Assembly (NCBI RefSeq): GCF_003014475.1
Contig: NZ_PYGJ01000014.1
Location: 1 to 64,000 of the forward strand
DNA length: 64,000 nucleotides
Direction: 5' to 3'
Source of the DNA: Shimia abyssi
GTDB lineage: Bacteria; Pseudomonadota; Alphaproteobacteria; Rhodobacterales; Rhodobacteraceae
In this document: one piece after another, positions 25,016-34,053 of the stretch
Layout of the letters: each line of letters starts with the position of its first letter
How positions within the stretch are numbered: the stretch's first letter is position 1
Notes under the pieces: model-generated
What the model saw: the letters and a program-made list of their open reading frames with translations, nothing else
The model's database searches: none
What the model was told of the DNA's origin: nothing
Made by a program: the position numbers and the translations under genes

Positions 25016-26014
25016 TCAGGATGCGCGCGACAGGATCTGCTCTGCTTGGGAATAGTCCAACACGGCTTGGGCCGTTGTGTCGTCCACAACCAGCGTGCTG
25101 ATGTGCCCACCGTTCAGGGCAGCGCAGGCAGGTTCGACCTTGTCCGCGCCTGTGGCGACGCCGATGCGCACGGGGATATTGAGCGCGTCTTGCAGGGGTA
25201 GGCTGACCAGTCGCGAATTGAGATCGCTGTCACACAACGCGCCCCGCGCATCTACAAGATGGCCCAGTAATTCGGCGCGAACACCGTCGTTATAGAGTTG
25301 TTCGCGATCTGCGGACGAGATTGGGTGGGCGGTGTAGTAAGTCGCGCTTTCACCTGCGACGGCCCCCAGACCGAGCAGCGAGACATCGGCGCGGCGCGCC
25401 TGATCCAGAACATCGCGCACCGAGCGGACCGATAGCACCATGTCGCGTTCCTGTTGTGTGTCCGTGTGTAGCGGTGCATGGATCAGTGTTGCCGTGCCAC
25501 CAAGCCCATCGGCAATTCGGGTCGCGATGTGGTTTACATCGGTATAATGCTGCCCTTGAACGCCACCAGTCATGGGGACGACCACGTTTGAGGTCTGGGC
25601 CCTTGCGTTTAGGTGGTTTGCCACAGCGCTTAGGGTTTTGCCGCCCGAAATCGCCAGAACACTGTCGTCATCCAGCAGGTTCGCCAAATGCTGCGCCGTT
25701 GCTTTGCCGACAAGGTCGAGCGTGGTTTCAGCATTATCTGTCACTGTGTCTACCACCAGACATTCGGCCAGCGGCCAGCGCGCCTTCATCTGGCGCTCCA
25801 GTTCGAACAATCGCTGGAACGGGCTGTGGATTTTAAACTCGACCATCCCCAGTTCCCGCCCTTGCTTGATCAGGCGGTTCACCTTGGCCGTGGACAGCCG
25901 CAAGGCGCTGGCAATTTCTGCTTGCAGCATGCCTTCTTGGAAATGCAGGGTCAGCACCCGTGCGATCAACCTTAATGTTTCGGTGGCAGGTTCACTCGTA
26001 CTCACTCTAGTCAT
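25016..26014 (-). CDS. SorC/DeoR-family sugar-binding transcriptional regulator
   Basis: A 332-residue SorC-type regulator: N-terminal helix-turn-helix (MLQAEIASALRLSTAKVNRLIKQGRELGMVEF) and a C-terminal sugar-phosphate-binding domain with the ISGGKTLSAVANHL, MTGGVQG and IGVATGADKV segments. LsrR (AI-2), EryD (erythritol) and SorC belong here and respond to phosphorylated ligands made by a kinase in the same locus. It overlaps the end of the last permease gene, at the end of the first ABC operon. The TGAAATTTATTNCA motif in front of both operons is a candidate binding site (inference). Confidence 0.88.
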   Translation of the reverse strand: MTRVSTSEPATETLRLIARVLTLHFQEGMLQAEIASALRLSTAKVNRLIKQGRELGMVEFKIHSPFQRLFELERQMKARWPLAECLVVDTVTDNAETTLDLVGKATAQHLANLLDDDSVLAISGGKTLSAVANHLNARAQTSNVVVPMTGGVQGQHYTDVNHIATRIADGLGGTATLIHAPLHTDTQQERDMVLSVRSVRDVLDQARRADVSLLGLGAVAGESATYYTAHPISSADREQLYNDGVRAELLGHLVDARGALCDSDLNSRLVSLPLQDALNIPVRIGVATGADKVEPACAALNGGHISTLVVDDTTAQAVLDYSQAEQILSRAS

Positions 26015-27035
26015 CCTTTCTGCTTACCAAATGATTTGATGCCGCGGCCAGCAGCAATGCGGCGCCGACGACCAGTGTTTGGAAATAGGCAGGTACCAAG
26101 GTCAACATTCCTACTGTCAGCGACATGATGATCAGCGCACCTATAAAGGATTTCAAGACGCGCCCTTCGCCACCGCTGAAGGCTGTACCACCCAAAAGAA
26201 CCACAAGTATAGCGGTCAATTCCATGCCATCCCCGGACAGTGGATCACCCAGCGACATAAAGCTGGAACGGGCAATCCCGGCCAGCGCGGCACAGATGCC
26301 AACAAGGATGTAAAGGGTGATAACCGTGCGCTTGGTGTTGATACCGGAAAGCTCGGCTGCGGTAGGATTGCCACCTGTGGCAGCCGCGTATTTGCCCAGC
26401 TTCATCCGGTCCTGAACAACGATCATCGCAAGTGTCACCAACACCGCCACCCAAAACGCCCAAGGCAGGCCGAGCAATACGCCGTCGCGCCCGTAATCGT
26501 TGAACCATCCCGGCATTTTCAAACCGCCGCCGGATTTTATCGCGGAAACCCCATCTTCAACCAGCAATAGGGCAATGCCTTTGTATAGGCTGAGTGTAAT
26601 CAACGTCGCGATCACCGGCGTGATCTTGAGCCTTATGACCAGAAATCCGTTAATTGCGCCAAGAATGACCCCGACAACAACTGTCGCAGCAAAGGCAGGC
26701 ACAAAGGGCACGCCATTGATGACAAGCATGGCATAAACCACGGCACTCAGGCTCATGGCGCTGCCGACAGAGAGGTCAATATAGCCCGAGATCATCAGGA
26801 GCGTGAACGCACCGGCCAGAGTTAATATCGGTGCAGAGATTCGCAGGATGTTGATGATATTGCGCTCGCTTAAAAAATTGCCACGCTCAAAGAGCGGGAA
26901 TTTATCAAGGTTGGCCGTGCTCAGCACGACCACCACAGCGATGAGTACCAGATAGATGTAGTAGTCTTTGAGAAAGGTCTTGAGCCGTTGGCCAAAGCCG
27001 CGTTCGACGCCCGTTTGCGCGGTTGCATGTGTCAT
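26007..27035 (-). CDS. Sugar-type ABC transporter permease (RbsC/LsrD-like)
   Basis: A 342-residue permease of the BPD_transp_2 (RbsC) family with about nine to ten membrane helices and the family loop SLSAVVYAMLVINGVP / GAINGFLVIRLKITPVIATLITL..YKG. The ATG at 27035 overlaps the stop of the upstream permease (ATGA) and has GGAG 9 bases upstream, so I prefer it to 27062. It should pair with the other permease as a heterodimer, as LsrC and LsrD do. Confidence 0.88.
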   Translation of the reverse strand: MTHATAQTGVERGFGQRLKTFLKDYYIYLVLIAVVVVLSTANLDKFPLFERGNFLSERNIINILRISAPILTLAGAFTLLMISGYIDLSVGSAMSLSAVVYAMLVINGVPFVPAFAATVVVGVILGAINGFLVIRLKITPVIATLITLSLYKGIALLLVEDGVSAIKSGGGLKMPGWFNDYGRDGVLLGLPWAFWVAVLVTLAMIVVQDRMKLGKYAAATGGNPTAAELSGINTKRTVITLYILVGICAALAGIARSSFMSLGDPLSGDGMELTAILVVLLGGTAFSGGEGRVLKSFIGALIIMSLTVGMLTLVPAYFQTLVVGAALLLAAASNHLVSRKDD

Positions 27036-28063
27036 GAAGAATGTCTCCGGGCCAATGCCCATGTCTGCGCCATGATGGCTATGAACACGGCGATGGCCTT
27101 GAGCGTGAATTGCCAGTCCGGGGACAGGACCAAACCCGTCGCCGCAGAAGTGACCGTGGCGAGCACGATCGCGCCAAAAAACATACCGATAACTGACCCG
27201 AAACCGCCCGCAATGGCGACGCCGCCCAACAGGGAAATCACCAGCGCATCAAACTCCATCAACGTGCCCCGGTTGGAAAAGCCGGATTTGAATTCCGACG
27301 CCAGCAAGATGCCAACACCGCCAGCGACCAAGGAGCTAAAGAGGTAAAGATTGACCACGTGCCGCGCATTGTCCACGCCGGACAGGCGCGAGGCGACGGG
27401 ATTTGCGCCAATAAGGTATGTCAGACGACCAAACACTGTTTTGCGCTCGACAAACACCGCAATCAAAATCAGAGCGGCCATCAGCACCACGGGCAGTTTG
27501 ATTGAGGTGCCAAACATTGTCATATTGCCCAATGCGCCAAAATCCGATGGCAGATTTGTGTTGCGCTGCGAGCCTTGCGTGACCACTTGGGCAATGCCTC
27601 GGGCCAGCATCATTGTGCCCAACGTTACAATGATTGACGGTACGCGCAGCACCACGACAAACAGTGCGTTCAACGCCCCTATCATTACTGCACACAGCAA
27701 CGCGCCCATCATTGCCAGCCAGGCTGGCAACCCCCAGCCTGTCGAGAGCGGGTTGGTCCCATCGCTGGCCTGTGCAAACCAAACGGCCATAACGCCGGAC
27801 AGCGCGACGATGCCGCCCACGGACAGGTCAAAATTCCCTGACACCAACAGGAAAGTGACGCCGACACCCAGCGCGATCACCGACCAGTTATTTGTGACAA
27901 GGTTCACAACATTTTGAAACTGAAAGAAATTTGGCACCAGCATTGAGGCCAGCAAGAACAGAACAATTGCTGCGCCCGCAACCAGAGCGGTTATGAACAT
28001 CTCGTCGCTGAGCTTGTTGTCGCGGGCCTGTAGCCGGCGACCGGCGATTGCCTGATCGGTCAT
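27032..28063 (-). CDS. Sugar-type ABC transporter permease (RbsC/LsrC-like)
   Basis: A 343-residue BPD_transp_2 permease with about ten hydrophobic segments and the RbsC-type motifs LSVGGIVALSGV and LRVPSIIVTLGTMMLARG. The start codon overlaps the stop of the ATPase gene and its stop overlaps the next permease (both ATGA), so the three subunits are translationally coupled. Confidence 0.88.
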   Translation of the reverse strand: MTDQAIAGRRLQARDNKLSDEMFITALVAGAAIVLFLLASMLVPNFFQFQNVVNLVTNNWSVIALGVGVTFLLVSGNFDLSVGGIVALSGVMAVWFAQASDGTNPLSTGWGLPAWLAMMGALLCAVMIGALNALFVVVLRVPSIIVTLGTMMLARGIAQVVTQGSQRNTNLPSDFGALGNMTMFGTSIKLPVVLMAALILIAVFVERKTVFGRLTYLIGANPVASRLSGVDNARHVVNLYLFSSLVAGGVGILLASEFKSGFSNRGTLMEFDALVISLLGGVAIAGGFGSVIGMFFGAIVLATVTSAATGLVLSPDWQFTLKAIAVFIAIMAQTWALARRHSS

Positions 28064-29571
28064 GTGCCTGCTTTACCCCCACCTGTTACGATATTCAGAA
28101 TTTTGGGAATATCGACCGTTGCGCCATTCCGGATTTCTGCTTCGACCCGGCCGTCATACATCAGGAATATGCGGTCGCAGAGGCCCAGCACTTCTTCTAA
28201 TTCAGACGAAAACACACAGACCGCCCGACCAGTATTGGCAAAGTCGCGGATCAGATCATAGATTTCAGATTTCGCGCCCACATCTACACCGCGTGTCGGT
28301 TCGTCCAACAAAAGCAAATCGGCGTCGGCAAACAGGCATTTGGCCAAGACCACCTTTTGCTGGTTTCCTCCGGATAGTTTTTCCGCATATTTTTCGACAG
28401 AATTGGTCGCGATACCCAGCTTGCTCACGTATTCCTTGGCAACGGACTTTTCCTGGTCATCCTGAAAAATGCCGAACTTTGCCAGTTTGTTGATATTCAT
28501 GATTGGTATGTTGCGCCGAATAGTCAGCGCCGTGAACAGGCCCTCTGTGCGCCGTTCCTCCGGCACCAGCGCGATGCCAGAGGCGATTGCCTCTTTCGGG
28601 GATCGTGCGCGGGGCCGTCCTTTGAATGTGACCTGCCCATGAGCCTTGTCCGCACCATAGATTGCACGGGCAACTTCTGTCTTGCCCGCACCGACAAGGC
28701 CATAAAAGCCAATAATCTCGCCCGCGTTGACCTGAAACGAAACATCTTTGAGCAGGTGCGAGTTCAAGCCTTTGACAGTTAGAACCGGGTTATCGGCAAT
28801 GTCGCCTCGCGGTCGATAGTCGTGTGTGATGGAACGTCCCACCATCATTTCGATCAACTCGGGGCGACCGTTTACCTGCGCAAGCGGTTTGGTTGCGATG
28901 TGTTTGCCGTCACGCATCACCGTGACATTGTCGCCCAGCTCAAATATCTCGTCTAGCTTGTGTGAGATGTAGATCACGGTCACGTCGCTGTCGCGCAATC
29001 GCCGGATCACGCCAAACAAGCGCTCCACTTCGCGCTCTGACAGGGCGGCGGTCGGTTCGTCCATGATGATAATATTCGCCCCGGAAGAGGCGGCACGGGC
29101 AATCTCGACGATCTGTTTTTGCGCCACGCTCAGCGACGATACACGCGCATTTGGGTCAATGCCTGGTTCAATGGCGGCGAGGGTTTTTGTGACCCGATCC
29201 TCCAGATCAGACTTGATCAGGAACCCAAATCTGCTGACTTCCATCCCCATCGTGAGGTTTTCCAGTACCGTCAACTGGTCCACAACGTGCAGCTCCTGAA
29301 ACAACGTGCCGATGCCGCCATTGCGCGCATCCTGTGTGCTGTTGGGCTGATAGGGTTTTCCCAGAACGGCCATTGTCCCGCTGGTTGGTTCTAAAGCCCC
29401 CGTCAGCATCTTGACGATGGTTGATTTGCCGGCGCCGTTTTCGCCAACAAGGCAGTGCACTGTATTCGGCTCGATATCGAATGACACGGTATCCACGGCG
29501 CGCACGCCAGGATAATCCTTGGTCAAATCCTTGATGGACAGAGCTTTTTCTGCAAGTGCGGTCTGCACCAT
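28060..29571 (-). CDS. Sugar ABC transporter ATP-binding protein (RbsA/LsrA-like, two ATPase halves)
   Basis: A 503-residue protein with two ABC domains. The first has Walker [10 protein letters not shown], a divergent signature (LSVAQKQIVEIAR) and Walker B IIIMDEPTAALS. The second has GLVGAGKTE, the signature [13 protein letters not shown] and [12 protein letters not shown]. This layout is typical of RbsA/MglA/LsrA. I chose ATG 29571 (GGGGAAG just upstream) over TTG 29592. It lies after a strong intergenic stem-loop that separates it from the binding-protein gene. Confidence 0.9.
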   Translation of the reverse strand: MVQTALAEKALSIKDLTKDYPGVRAVDTVSFDIEPNTVHCLVGENGAGKSTIVKMLTGALEPTSGTMAVLGKPYQPNSTQDARNGGIGTLFQELHVVDQLTVLENLTMGMEVSRFGFLIKSDLEDRVTKTLAAIEPGIDPNARVSSLSVAQKQIVEIARAASSGANIIIMDEPTAALSEREVERLFGVIRRLRDSDVTVIYISHKLDEIFELGDNVTVMRDGKHIATKPLAQVNGRPELIEMMVGRSITHDYRPRGDIADNPVLTVKGLNSHLLKDVSFQVNAGEIIGFYGLVGAGKTEVARAIYGADKAHGQVTFKGRPRARSPKEAIASGIALVPEERRTEGLFTALTIRRNIPIMNINKLAKFGIFQDDQEKSVAKEYVSKLGIATNSVEKYAEKLSGGNQQKVVLAKCLFADADLLLLDEPTRGVDVGAKSEIYDLIRDFANTGRAVCVFSSELEEVLGLCDRIFLMYDGRVEAEIRNGATVDIPKILNIVTGGGKAGT

Positions 29572-29656
29572 CTTCCCCTTGTTTCTATTCAATTCACTCT
29601 CATGACGTTTTCAGTACGGCCATTAAAGAGAGCTTAGCGGAGTTTTGGCGAACGTT

Positions 29657-29702
29657 CACCAGCCCGTCCCAACACGGGAGTGATTGGGCCGAAGGGCTGG
29701 TG
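29657..29702 (-). repeat. Intergenic stem-loop after the first binding-protein gene
   Basis: Perfect 9-base arms CACCAGCCC (29657-29665) and GGGCTGGTG (29694-29702) with an inner CCCGT/ACGGG pairing. It lies between the substrate-binding gene and the ATPase gene. Such hairpins in ABC operons often protect the upstream message and lower downstream expression. A similar one lies at 41800-41831. Confidence 0.6.
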
Positions 29703-29722
29703 ACGTTGCTGTTGCTGCTCGA

Positions 29723-30760
29723 TTAACCGCCGAACTGGTCTTTTAGCCACTGTTCCGCGTCAGATTGAGGCATGCTCCAATATGATACGGTGTAAGCTTT
29801 GTAGAAGAACTCTTCCGCTGTGTCGGACTTTGCGGCGACTTTGCCGTCCAGAACATCCATGATCAGGTCAATCCGCCCATGTGCCGTTTCGACAGGCGGC
29901 AGACCCATTGACACCTTGAGGCTGGAATTTGGGTCATAGACCTGTTCAAACTCGACCGAGTCAAAGTCGACGCTGGCAACGATTTCAGTCAGCGGCTTTC
30001 CGTTGTCGAACTTGCCGCGACCCAGTTGTGCCAATCCGGCCATCGTACCAACTGTCAGGTTTGAGGCCTCTGAGTAGATCAGGTTCACCTCGGGGCGCTG
30101 CGTTAGCAGGTCGACGATGATCTGCTTGGCCGCTTCCTGGCCTTTGCTGCTATCCAACGCGCCAAGGTTCTCGGCACTTGGGTCAATCGACAAAACGCCT
30201 TCGGCGAATGGTGCTGTGCGGCCAGAGTTCACCTCGGTGTGGTTTGGCCATCCCAGTTGTACCATGACAATTGGCGTGTCTGGATGTGCCTCTTTCCAGG
30301 CTTTGGCCATCTCTGCGCCCATCTCGAACGACACGGCGGCCTCGTCGCTGCGTGCGGTCGGGATACCTGTATCTGTAATCGGGCTGAAAAATGACGTCAT
30401 CACGATGTCATCCGCCAACGCATCCTCGACACCCGGCGTCGCGGCCTCTGCGTCCCAGATGTGCAGTGTCGCGGCATCAAAGCCACCTGCAACAACCTGA
30501 TCGACGTTTTGGGTCATGACTGCCGAATCCGCACGTCCGTCAAAAACCACAACCTCTGCACCATACTTCTCCTTGGCATATCGCTGGGCCTCGGCGGCCT
30601 GAGATTGGTGAAATACGTTTGAAAGATCCGAGACAAAGAAAGCGATACGCTTTCCGTCTGCTGCAATTGCGCCGGTGCCCCCGGCAATGATCAAAGTCGT
30701 CGCCATCAGGCCCGCTTTGATAAGTGTCCTCCGCTGCATTTTTCTCGCTTCCCTTTTCAT
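29723..30760 (-). CDS. Periplasmic sugar-binding protein of ABC transporter (RbsB/LsrB type)
   Basis: A 345-residue periplasmic-binding-protein-1-type receptor with a signal peptide carrying an RR pair (MKREARKMQRRTLIKAG, then a hydrophobic stretch to AIAADG at about 35). The mature sequence KRIAFFVSDLSNVFHQSQAAEAQRYAKEKYGAEVVVFDG is typical of the LsrB/RbsB superfamily. GGAGGAAAAA precedes the ATG. It is the first gene of operon 1 (binding protein, ATPase, two permeases, SorC regulator). The ligand is unknown. Confidence 0.88.
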   Translation of the reverse strand: MKREARKMQRRTLIKAGLMATTLIIAGGTGAIAADGKRIAFFVSDLSNVFHQSQAAEAQRYAKEKYGAEVVVFDGRADSAVMTQNVDQVVAGGFDAATLHIWDAEAATPGVEDALADDIVMTSFFSPITDTGIPTARSDEAAVSFEMGAEMAKAWKEAHPDTPIVMVQLGWPNHTEVNSGRTAPFAEGVLSIDPSAENLGALDSSKGQEAAKQIIVDLLTQRPEVNLIYSEASNLTVGTMAGLAQLGRGKFDNGKPLTEIVASVDFDSVEFEQVYDPNSSLKVSMGLPPVETAHGRIDLIMDVLDGKVAAKSDTAEEFFYKAYTVSYWSMPQSDAEQWLKDQFGG

Positions 30761-31030
30761 TTTTTCCTCCTAAAGCGTGGCGCGCTGACGTGGGTCAGAT
30801 CGCCGGACCGCCATCCCATAATCCATCTCAAATTGGCGAAATGAAATTTATTGCAGTCTATGTTATTTTTGCCAATAGAAGGTTATGTGTCAATTGTTTT
30901 CTGGAAATTTGCGCGCGCAATTATTACTATCTAGAATGAGGCAATATCTTTTCTAACTAATTGAAAATAAATGTATAAAATTGACACATCCGTGGCTTGA
31001 TCGCCCGGTATTTTGAAGACACAAAAACAA
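30761..31030. promoter_or_regulatory. AT-rich control region of the first ABC operon
   Basis: No gene is visible in this stretch. Reading the minus strand, a TTGACA at about 30892 is a possible -35 element for the binding-protein gene; the -10 is weak. Downstream of it lies TGAAATTTATTGCA (30842-30855), which recurs in the second operon's promoter region. A perfect 11-base inverted repeat ATGTGTCAATT / AATTGACACAT brackets 30885-30989. Confidence 0.5.
30842..30855. promoter_or_regulatory. Putative SorC-type operator, first operon
   Basis: TGAAATTTATTGCA, matching TGAAATTTATTACA at 43016-43029 at 13 of 14 positions. Both lie upstream of ABC binding-protein genes on the minus strand, and the only sugar-type regulator in the region is the SorC protein. 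Confidence 0.5.
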
Positions 31031-31031
31031 C

Positions 31032-31060
31032 CAGAAAATCGTGTCCGTCACGATTTCTGT
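31032..31060 (-). terminator. Terminator of the second (long) operon
   Basis: On the minus strand, AAATCGTG-ACGGA-CACGATTT (31056-31036), extended by flanking CAG/CTG, forms a stem-loop followed by a T-rich tail (GTTGTTTTTGTG). It lies about 45 bases beyond the stop of the ABM-domain gene, the last gene of the operon. Confidence 0.6.
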
Positions 31061-31102
31061 TAGCGCCCAAACAAACGGTTAGAAACGAATCTCTTTTTGG
31101 CG

Positions 31103-31387
31103 TCAGATGGTTTGAAGTTTCTGAACTGCGACCTCGGCGCGACCACTGATTTCGGTCTTGAATCGGGCGATGTGATCTGTTGACCCGTGCGCCAAAAGCG
31201 ACTCTTGATCGGCCCAAATTTCGTGGATCAACGTCAATCCGAATTGCGTTTCAGACACAAATATTTCGTAGGCAAGACACCCATTTTCGGAGCGGGTTGC
31301 AGCGGCCAAACGTTCGATTGCCTCAGAGACAATTTCAGCTTCCTTTTCCCGTGCCATAATCCGGGCGAGGACTGTGATTTCGGTCAT
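31103..31387 (-). CDS. ABM-domain protein (quinol monooxygenase / LsrG-like)
   Basis: A 94-residue single-domain protein of the antibiotic-biosynthesis-monooxygenase (ABM) fold: ITVLARI strand, an amphipathic helix, RSENGCLAYEIFVSE (the E-x-G-C/N-x-x-Y signature), LIHEIWAD and the HGSTDHIARFK helix. YgiN-type quinol monooxygenases and the AI-2-phosphate isomerase LsrG share this fold and size. It is the last gene of the long operon, 1 base after the GMC oxidoreductase. An Lsr-like role is suggested only by the other genes present. Confidence 0.75.
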   Translation of the reverse strand: MTEITVLARIMAREKEAEIVSEAIERLAAATRSENGCLAYEIFVSETQFGLTLIHEIWADQESLLAHGSTDHIARFKTEISGRAEVAVQKLQTI

Positions 31388-31388
31388 T

Positions 31389-33008
31389 TCACGCGCCCTT
31401 CCGGATCATGTCAGCAGCCTTTTCTGCAATCATGATCACAGGTGAAGCGGTATTGCCAGACACGATTTTCGGCATGATTGACGCGTCGATCACCCGCAAT
31501 CCGTTCAGCCCGTGCACCCTAAGGTCTGGACCCACGACGGCACTTGGATCAGAGCCCATTTTGCAGGTTCCGACCGGGTGGAAAATTGTCGTGCCAATGT
31601 CGCCTGCTGCGCGCACCAAATCGGCCTGATCTGCGACGGTTGGACCAGGCAAAATCTCTTCTGGTGCATGTGGCACGAGGGCCTTAGCCGACATGATTTC
31701 TCGCGCCTGACGCACCGATTCCGCCGCGACGTGTTTGTCGCGCTCCGCTGAGAGATAGTTCAGACGAATTTCTGGTTGCACGTGGCGGTCATTCGACTGG
31801 ATATGGCAATTTCCTACGCTTTCAGGACGCAAATTGCATACCGACATCGTGATGGCGGGGAAGGGATGCAGCGGGTCGCCCAGTTTATCGGTCGACAAAG
31901 GCTGAACGTGGTATTCCAAGTCTGGTGTTTCCAGCGAGGGATCAGACTTGGTGAACATACCAAACTGGCTGGGTGCCATAGACATTGGCCCCTTTTGGGT
32001 CAGTGCATACTGCAAGCCGATCTTCATCTTGCCAATTGGGCTATTGGCCAGAGTATTCAGAGTTCTGGCGTTTTGAACCTTGTAAACAGTCCGAATTTGC
32101 AAGTGATCCTGAAGGTTCTCGCCAACCCCTTCACTTTGATGCCGCGTATCTATACCGAATTGGGACAGCACTTCATGTGGTCCAATGCCCGACAATTGCA
32201 GGATTTTGGGCGAATTGATCGCACCCGCCGCCAGCAAGACTTCGGCCTTAACCTGGGCTGAGTAGGTCGTTCCACGGCGGTCATACCGCACCCCAGTGAC
32301 TTGCCTTCCCTCAAGTTCCAGCGTCTCAACTTCGGCTTCGGTCACAACTCTCAGATTTTTGCGCTTGAGTGCCGGGCGCAGGAACGCCTTGGATGTGTTC
32401 CACCGCACGCCGTTCTTTTGGTTTACTTCAAAAAAACCGCTGCCCTCGTTGTTTCCGTCGTTGAAATCGCTCCTTGGCAACACGCCAAATTCTTTTGCGC
32501 CCTCTTGCACGGCTTTGAGGATATCCCACTCCAGCCGTTGCTTGGACACTTTCCATTCACCGCCCTGCTGGTGCAGATCGCTGCTTTCAGAATGGTGATC
32601 TTCGGATTTCAGGAAATAGGGCAACACATCGTCCCAGCCCCAACCCGTATTGCCCATCTGTCTCCATTGATCGTAGTCCGCCGCCTGACCTCGCATATAG
32701 ATCATGCCATTGATCGAGCTGCACCCGCCCAAAACCTTGCCACGCGGATAGACAAGGCTGCGCCCGTTCAGGCCCGGTTCGGGGGCGGTTTTCATCATCC
32801 AATCAGTGCGGGGATTACCGATGCAATAGAGATACCCGACCGGGATATGAACCCAGTGGTAATTGTCGGACTTGCCCGCCTCGAGCAGCAAAACACGCGT
32901 CTTTGGGTTTTCGCTCAGCCGATTGGCCAAAACGCAGCCGGCTGTTCCCGCGCCAACAATGATATAATCGTAATCCCCATCCAGACGGGGCGGAGTCTTG
33001 GTGTTCAT
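31389..33008 (-). CDS. GMC-family FAD-dependent oxidoreductase (choline dehydrogenase-like)
   Basis: A 539-residue GMC oxidoreductase: FAD site DYIIVGAGTAGCVLA near residue 15-29, the GMC signatures around PRGKVLGGCSSINGMIYMRG and GAINSPKILQLSGIGP, and C-terminal catalytic FHPVGTCKMG (His) plus NTASPVIMIAEKAAD. Known relatives oxidise alcohols such as choline or polyethylene glycol and pass electrons to the respiratory chain. In this operon it may oxidise a hydroxyl of the imported compound or a side product. It is preceded by the zinc-type dehydrogenase (17-base gap). Confidence 0.88.
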   Translation of the reverse strand: MNTKTPPRLDGDYDYIIVGAGTAGCVLANRLSENPKTRVLLLEAGKSDNYHWVHIPVGYLYCIGNPRTDWMMKTAPEPGLNGRSLVYPRGKVLGGCSSINGMIYMRGQAADYDQWRQMGNTGWGWDDVLPYFLKSEDHHSESSDLHQQGGEWKVSKQRLEWDILKAVQEGAKEFGVLPRSDFNDGNNEGSGFFEVNQKNGVRWNTSKAFLRPALKRKNLRVVTEAEVETLELEGRQVTGVRYDRRGTTYSAQVKAEVLLAAGAINSPKILQLSGIGPHEVLSQFGIDTRHQSEGVGENLQDHLQIRTVYKVQNARTLNTLANSPIGKMKIGLQYALTQKGPMSMAPSQFGMFTKSDPSLETPDLEYHVQPLSTDKLGDPLHPFPAITMSVCNLRPESVGNCHIQSNDRHVQPEIRLNYLSAERDKHVAAESVRQAREIMSAKALVPHAPEEILPGPTVADQADLVRAAGDIGTTIFHPVGTCKMGSDPSAVVGPDLRVHGLNGLRVIDASIMPKIVSGNTASPVIMIAEKAADMIRKGA

Positions 33009-33025
33009 TCGTTTTTCGGTCTTGT

Positions 33026-34042
33026 TCAGCTAGCGTAATCGACCACAAGTTTGCCGACCATAGCACCGGTTTCGATGATCTCATGCGCGTTTTTGAGTGT
33101 CTGTGCGCTCAGCCCGTGTAACACACGGGTTTCAGTTGTGGAGATCACACCGTCATCCACCAATCGCGCCATTCGGTTCAGGATTTGCCCCTGCTTGGCC
33201 ATATCCGGCGTGCCAAAGAGCGAGCGGGTGAACATCAATTCCCACATCAGAGCAGCAGATTTGCCCTGCAACGCCGAGATGTCCAACGTGTCGTCGGTTT
33301 CGACTATTGTGCCGATCCGCCCCTGTGGCGCAACGAGTTCACACATCGCGTCCCAATGCATGGATGTGTCCGCGTATTGCGCGATATATTGAATAAACTC
33401 CGGCCCCAGTGCGCGGGTTTCTGCAATCAATTCGCGGTGGTTCACCACATGATGCGCGCCCATTTTGCGGCACCATGCCGCCGTTTCCGGGCGAGAGGCC
33501 GTGGAAATCACGTTCAGCCCTGTCAGTTTGCGGGCCAACTGTGTGGTGATTGAGCCAACTCCGCCCGCGCCACCAATGATCAACAGGCTGGCTGGTGTCT
33601 CATCCACCGGGACTTGCAAGCGTTCAAACAGCATTTCCCACGCGGTCAGCGATACAAGGGGCAGGGCGGCTGCGGCGGGCTTAGAAACCGACTTTGGCGC
33701 ATGCGCGACGATCCGGTGATCCACCGCCTGAAGCTCAGCATAAGAACCGGCGCGATTGGCGTCGCCTGCGTACCAAACCAGATCGCCAGCCTTGAAACCC
33801 GTTACATCCTTGCCAAGCGCCTCGACCGTGCCAACTGCGTCATAACCAAGGATAAACGGCTCTGCGTGGGGCGTATCAACGGCGGTGCGGATGCGTCGTT
33901 TGGCGTCGGCGGGGTTGATCGAAATCGCCTCAACCTTAACCAAAAGATCCGCATCACGCAGGTCAGGCGTGGGCAGGGTGACATCGGTAAGGCTGTCTTC
34001 GGCCTCAATTGGCAATGATTTCAAAAATCCAACGGCTTTCAT
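33026..34042 (-). CDS. Zinc-type alcohol dehydrogenase-like MDR protein
   Basis: A 338-residue medium-chain dehydrogenase/reductase of the zinc-binding alcohol dehydrogenase-like group close to quinone reductases: SINPADAKRR, ILGYDAVGTVEALG, and the cofactor loop IIGGAGGVGSITTQLARK. Catalytic zinc cysteines are not evident, so it may act as an NADPH reductase and not a zinc ADH. ATG 34042 has GGAG 8 bases upstream and is preferred to 34075. It overlaps neither neighbour and lies 11 bases after the kinase stop. Confidence 0.8.
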   Translation of the reverse strand: MKAVGFLKSLPIEAEDSLTDVTLPTPDLRDADLLVKVEAISINPADAKRRIRTAVDTPHAEPFILGYDAVGTVEALGKDVTGFKAGDLVWYAGDANRAGSYAELQAVDHRIVAHAPKSVSKPAAAALPLVSLTAWEMLFERLQVPVDETPASLLIIGGAGGVGSITTQLARKLTGLNVISTASRPETAAWCRKMGAHHVVNHRELIAETRALGPEFIQYIAQYADTSMHWDAMCELVAPQGRIGTIVETDDTLDISALQGKSAALMWELMFTRSLFGTPDMAKQGQILNRMARLVDDGVISTTETRVLHGLSAQTLKNAHEIIETGAMVGKLVVDYAS

Positions 34043-34053
34043 GGCGCATCTCC

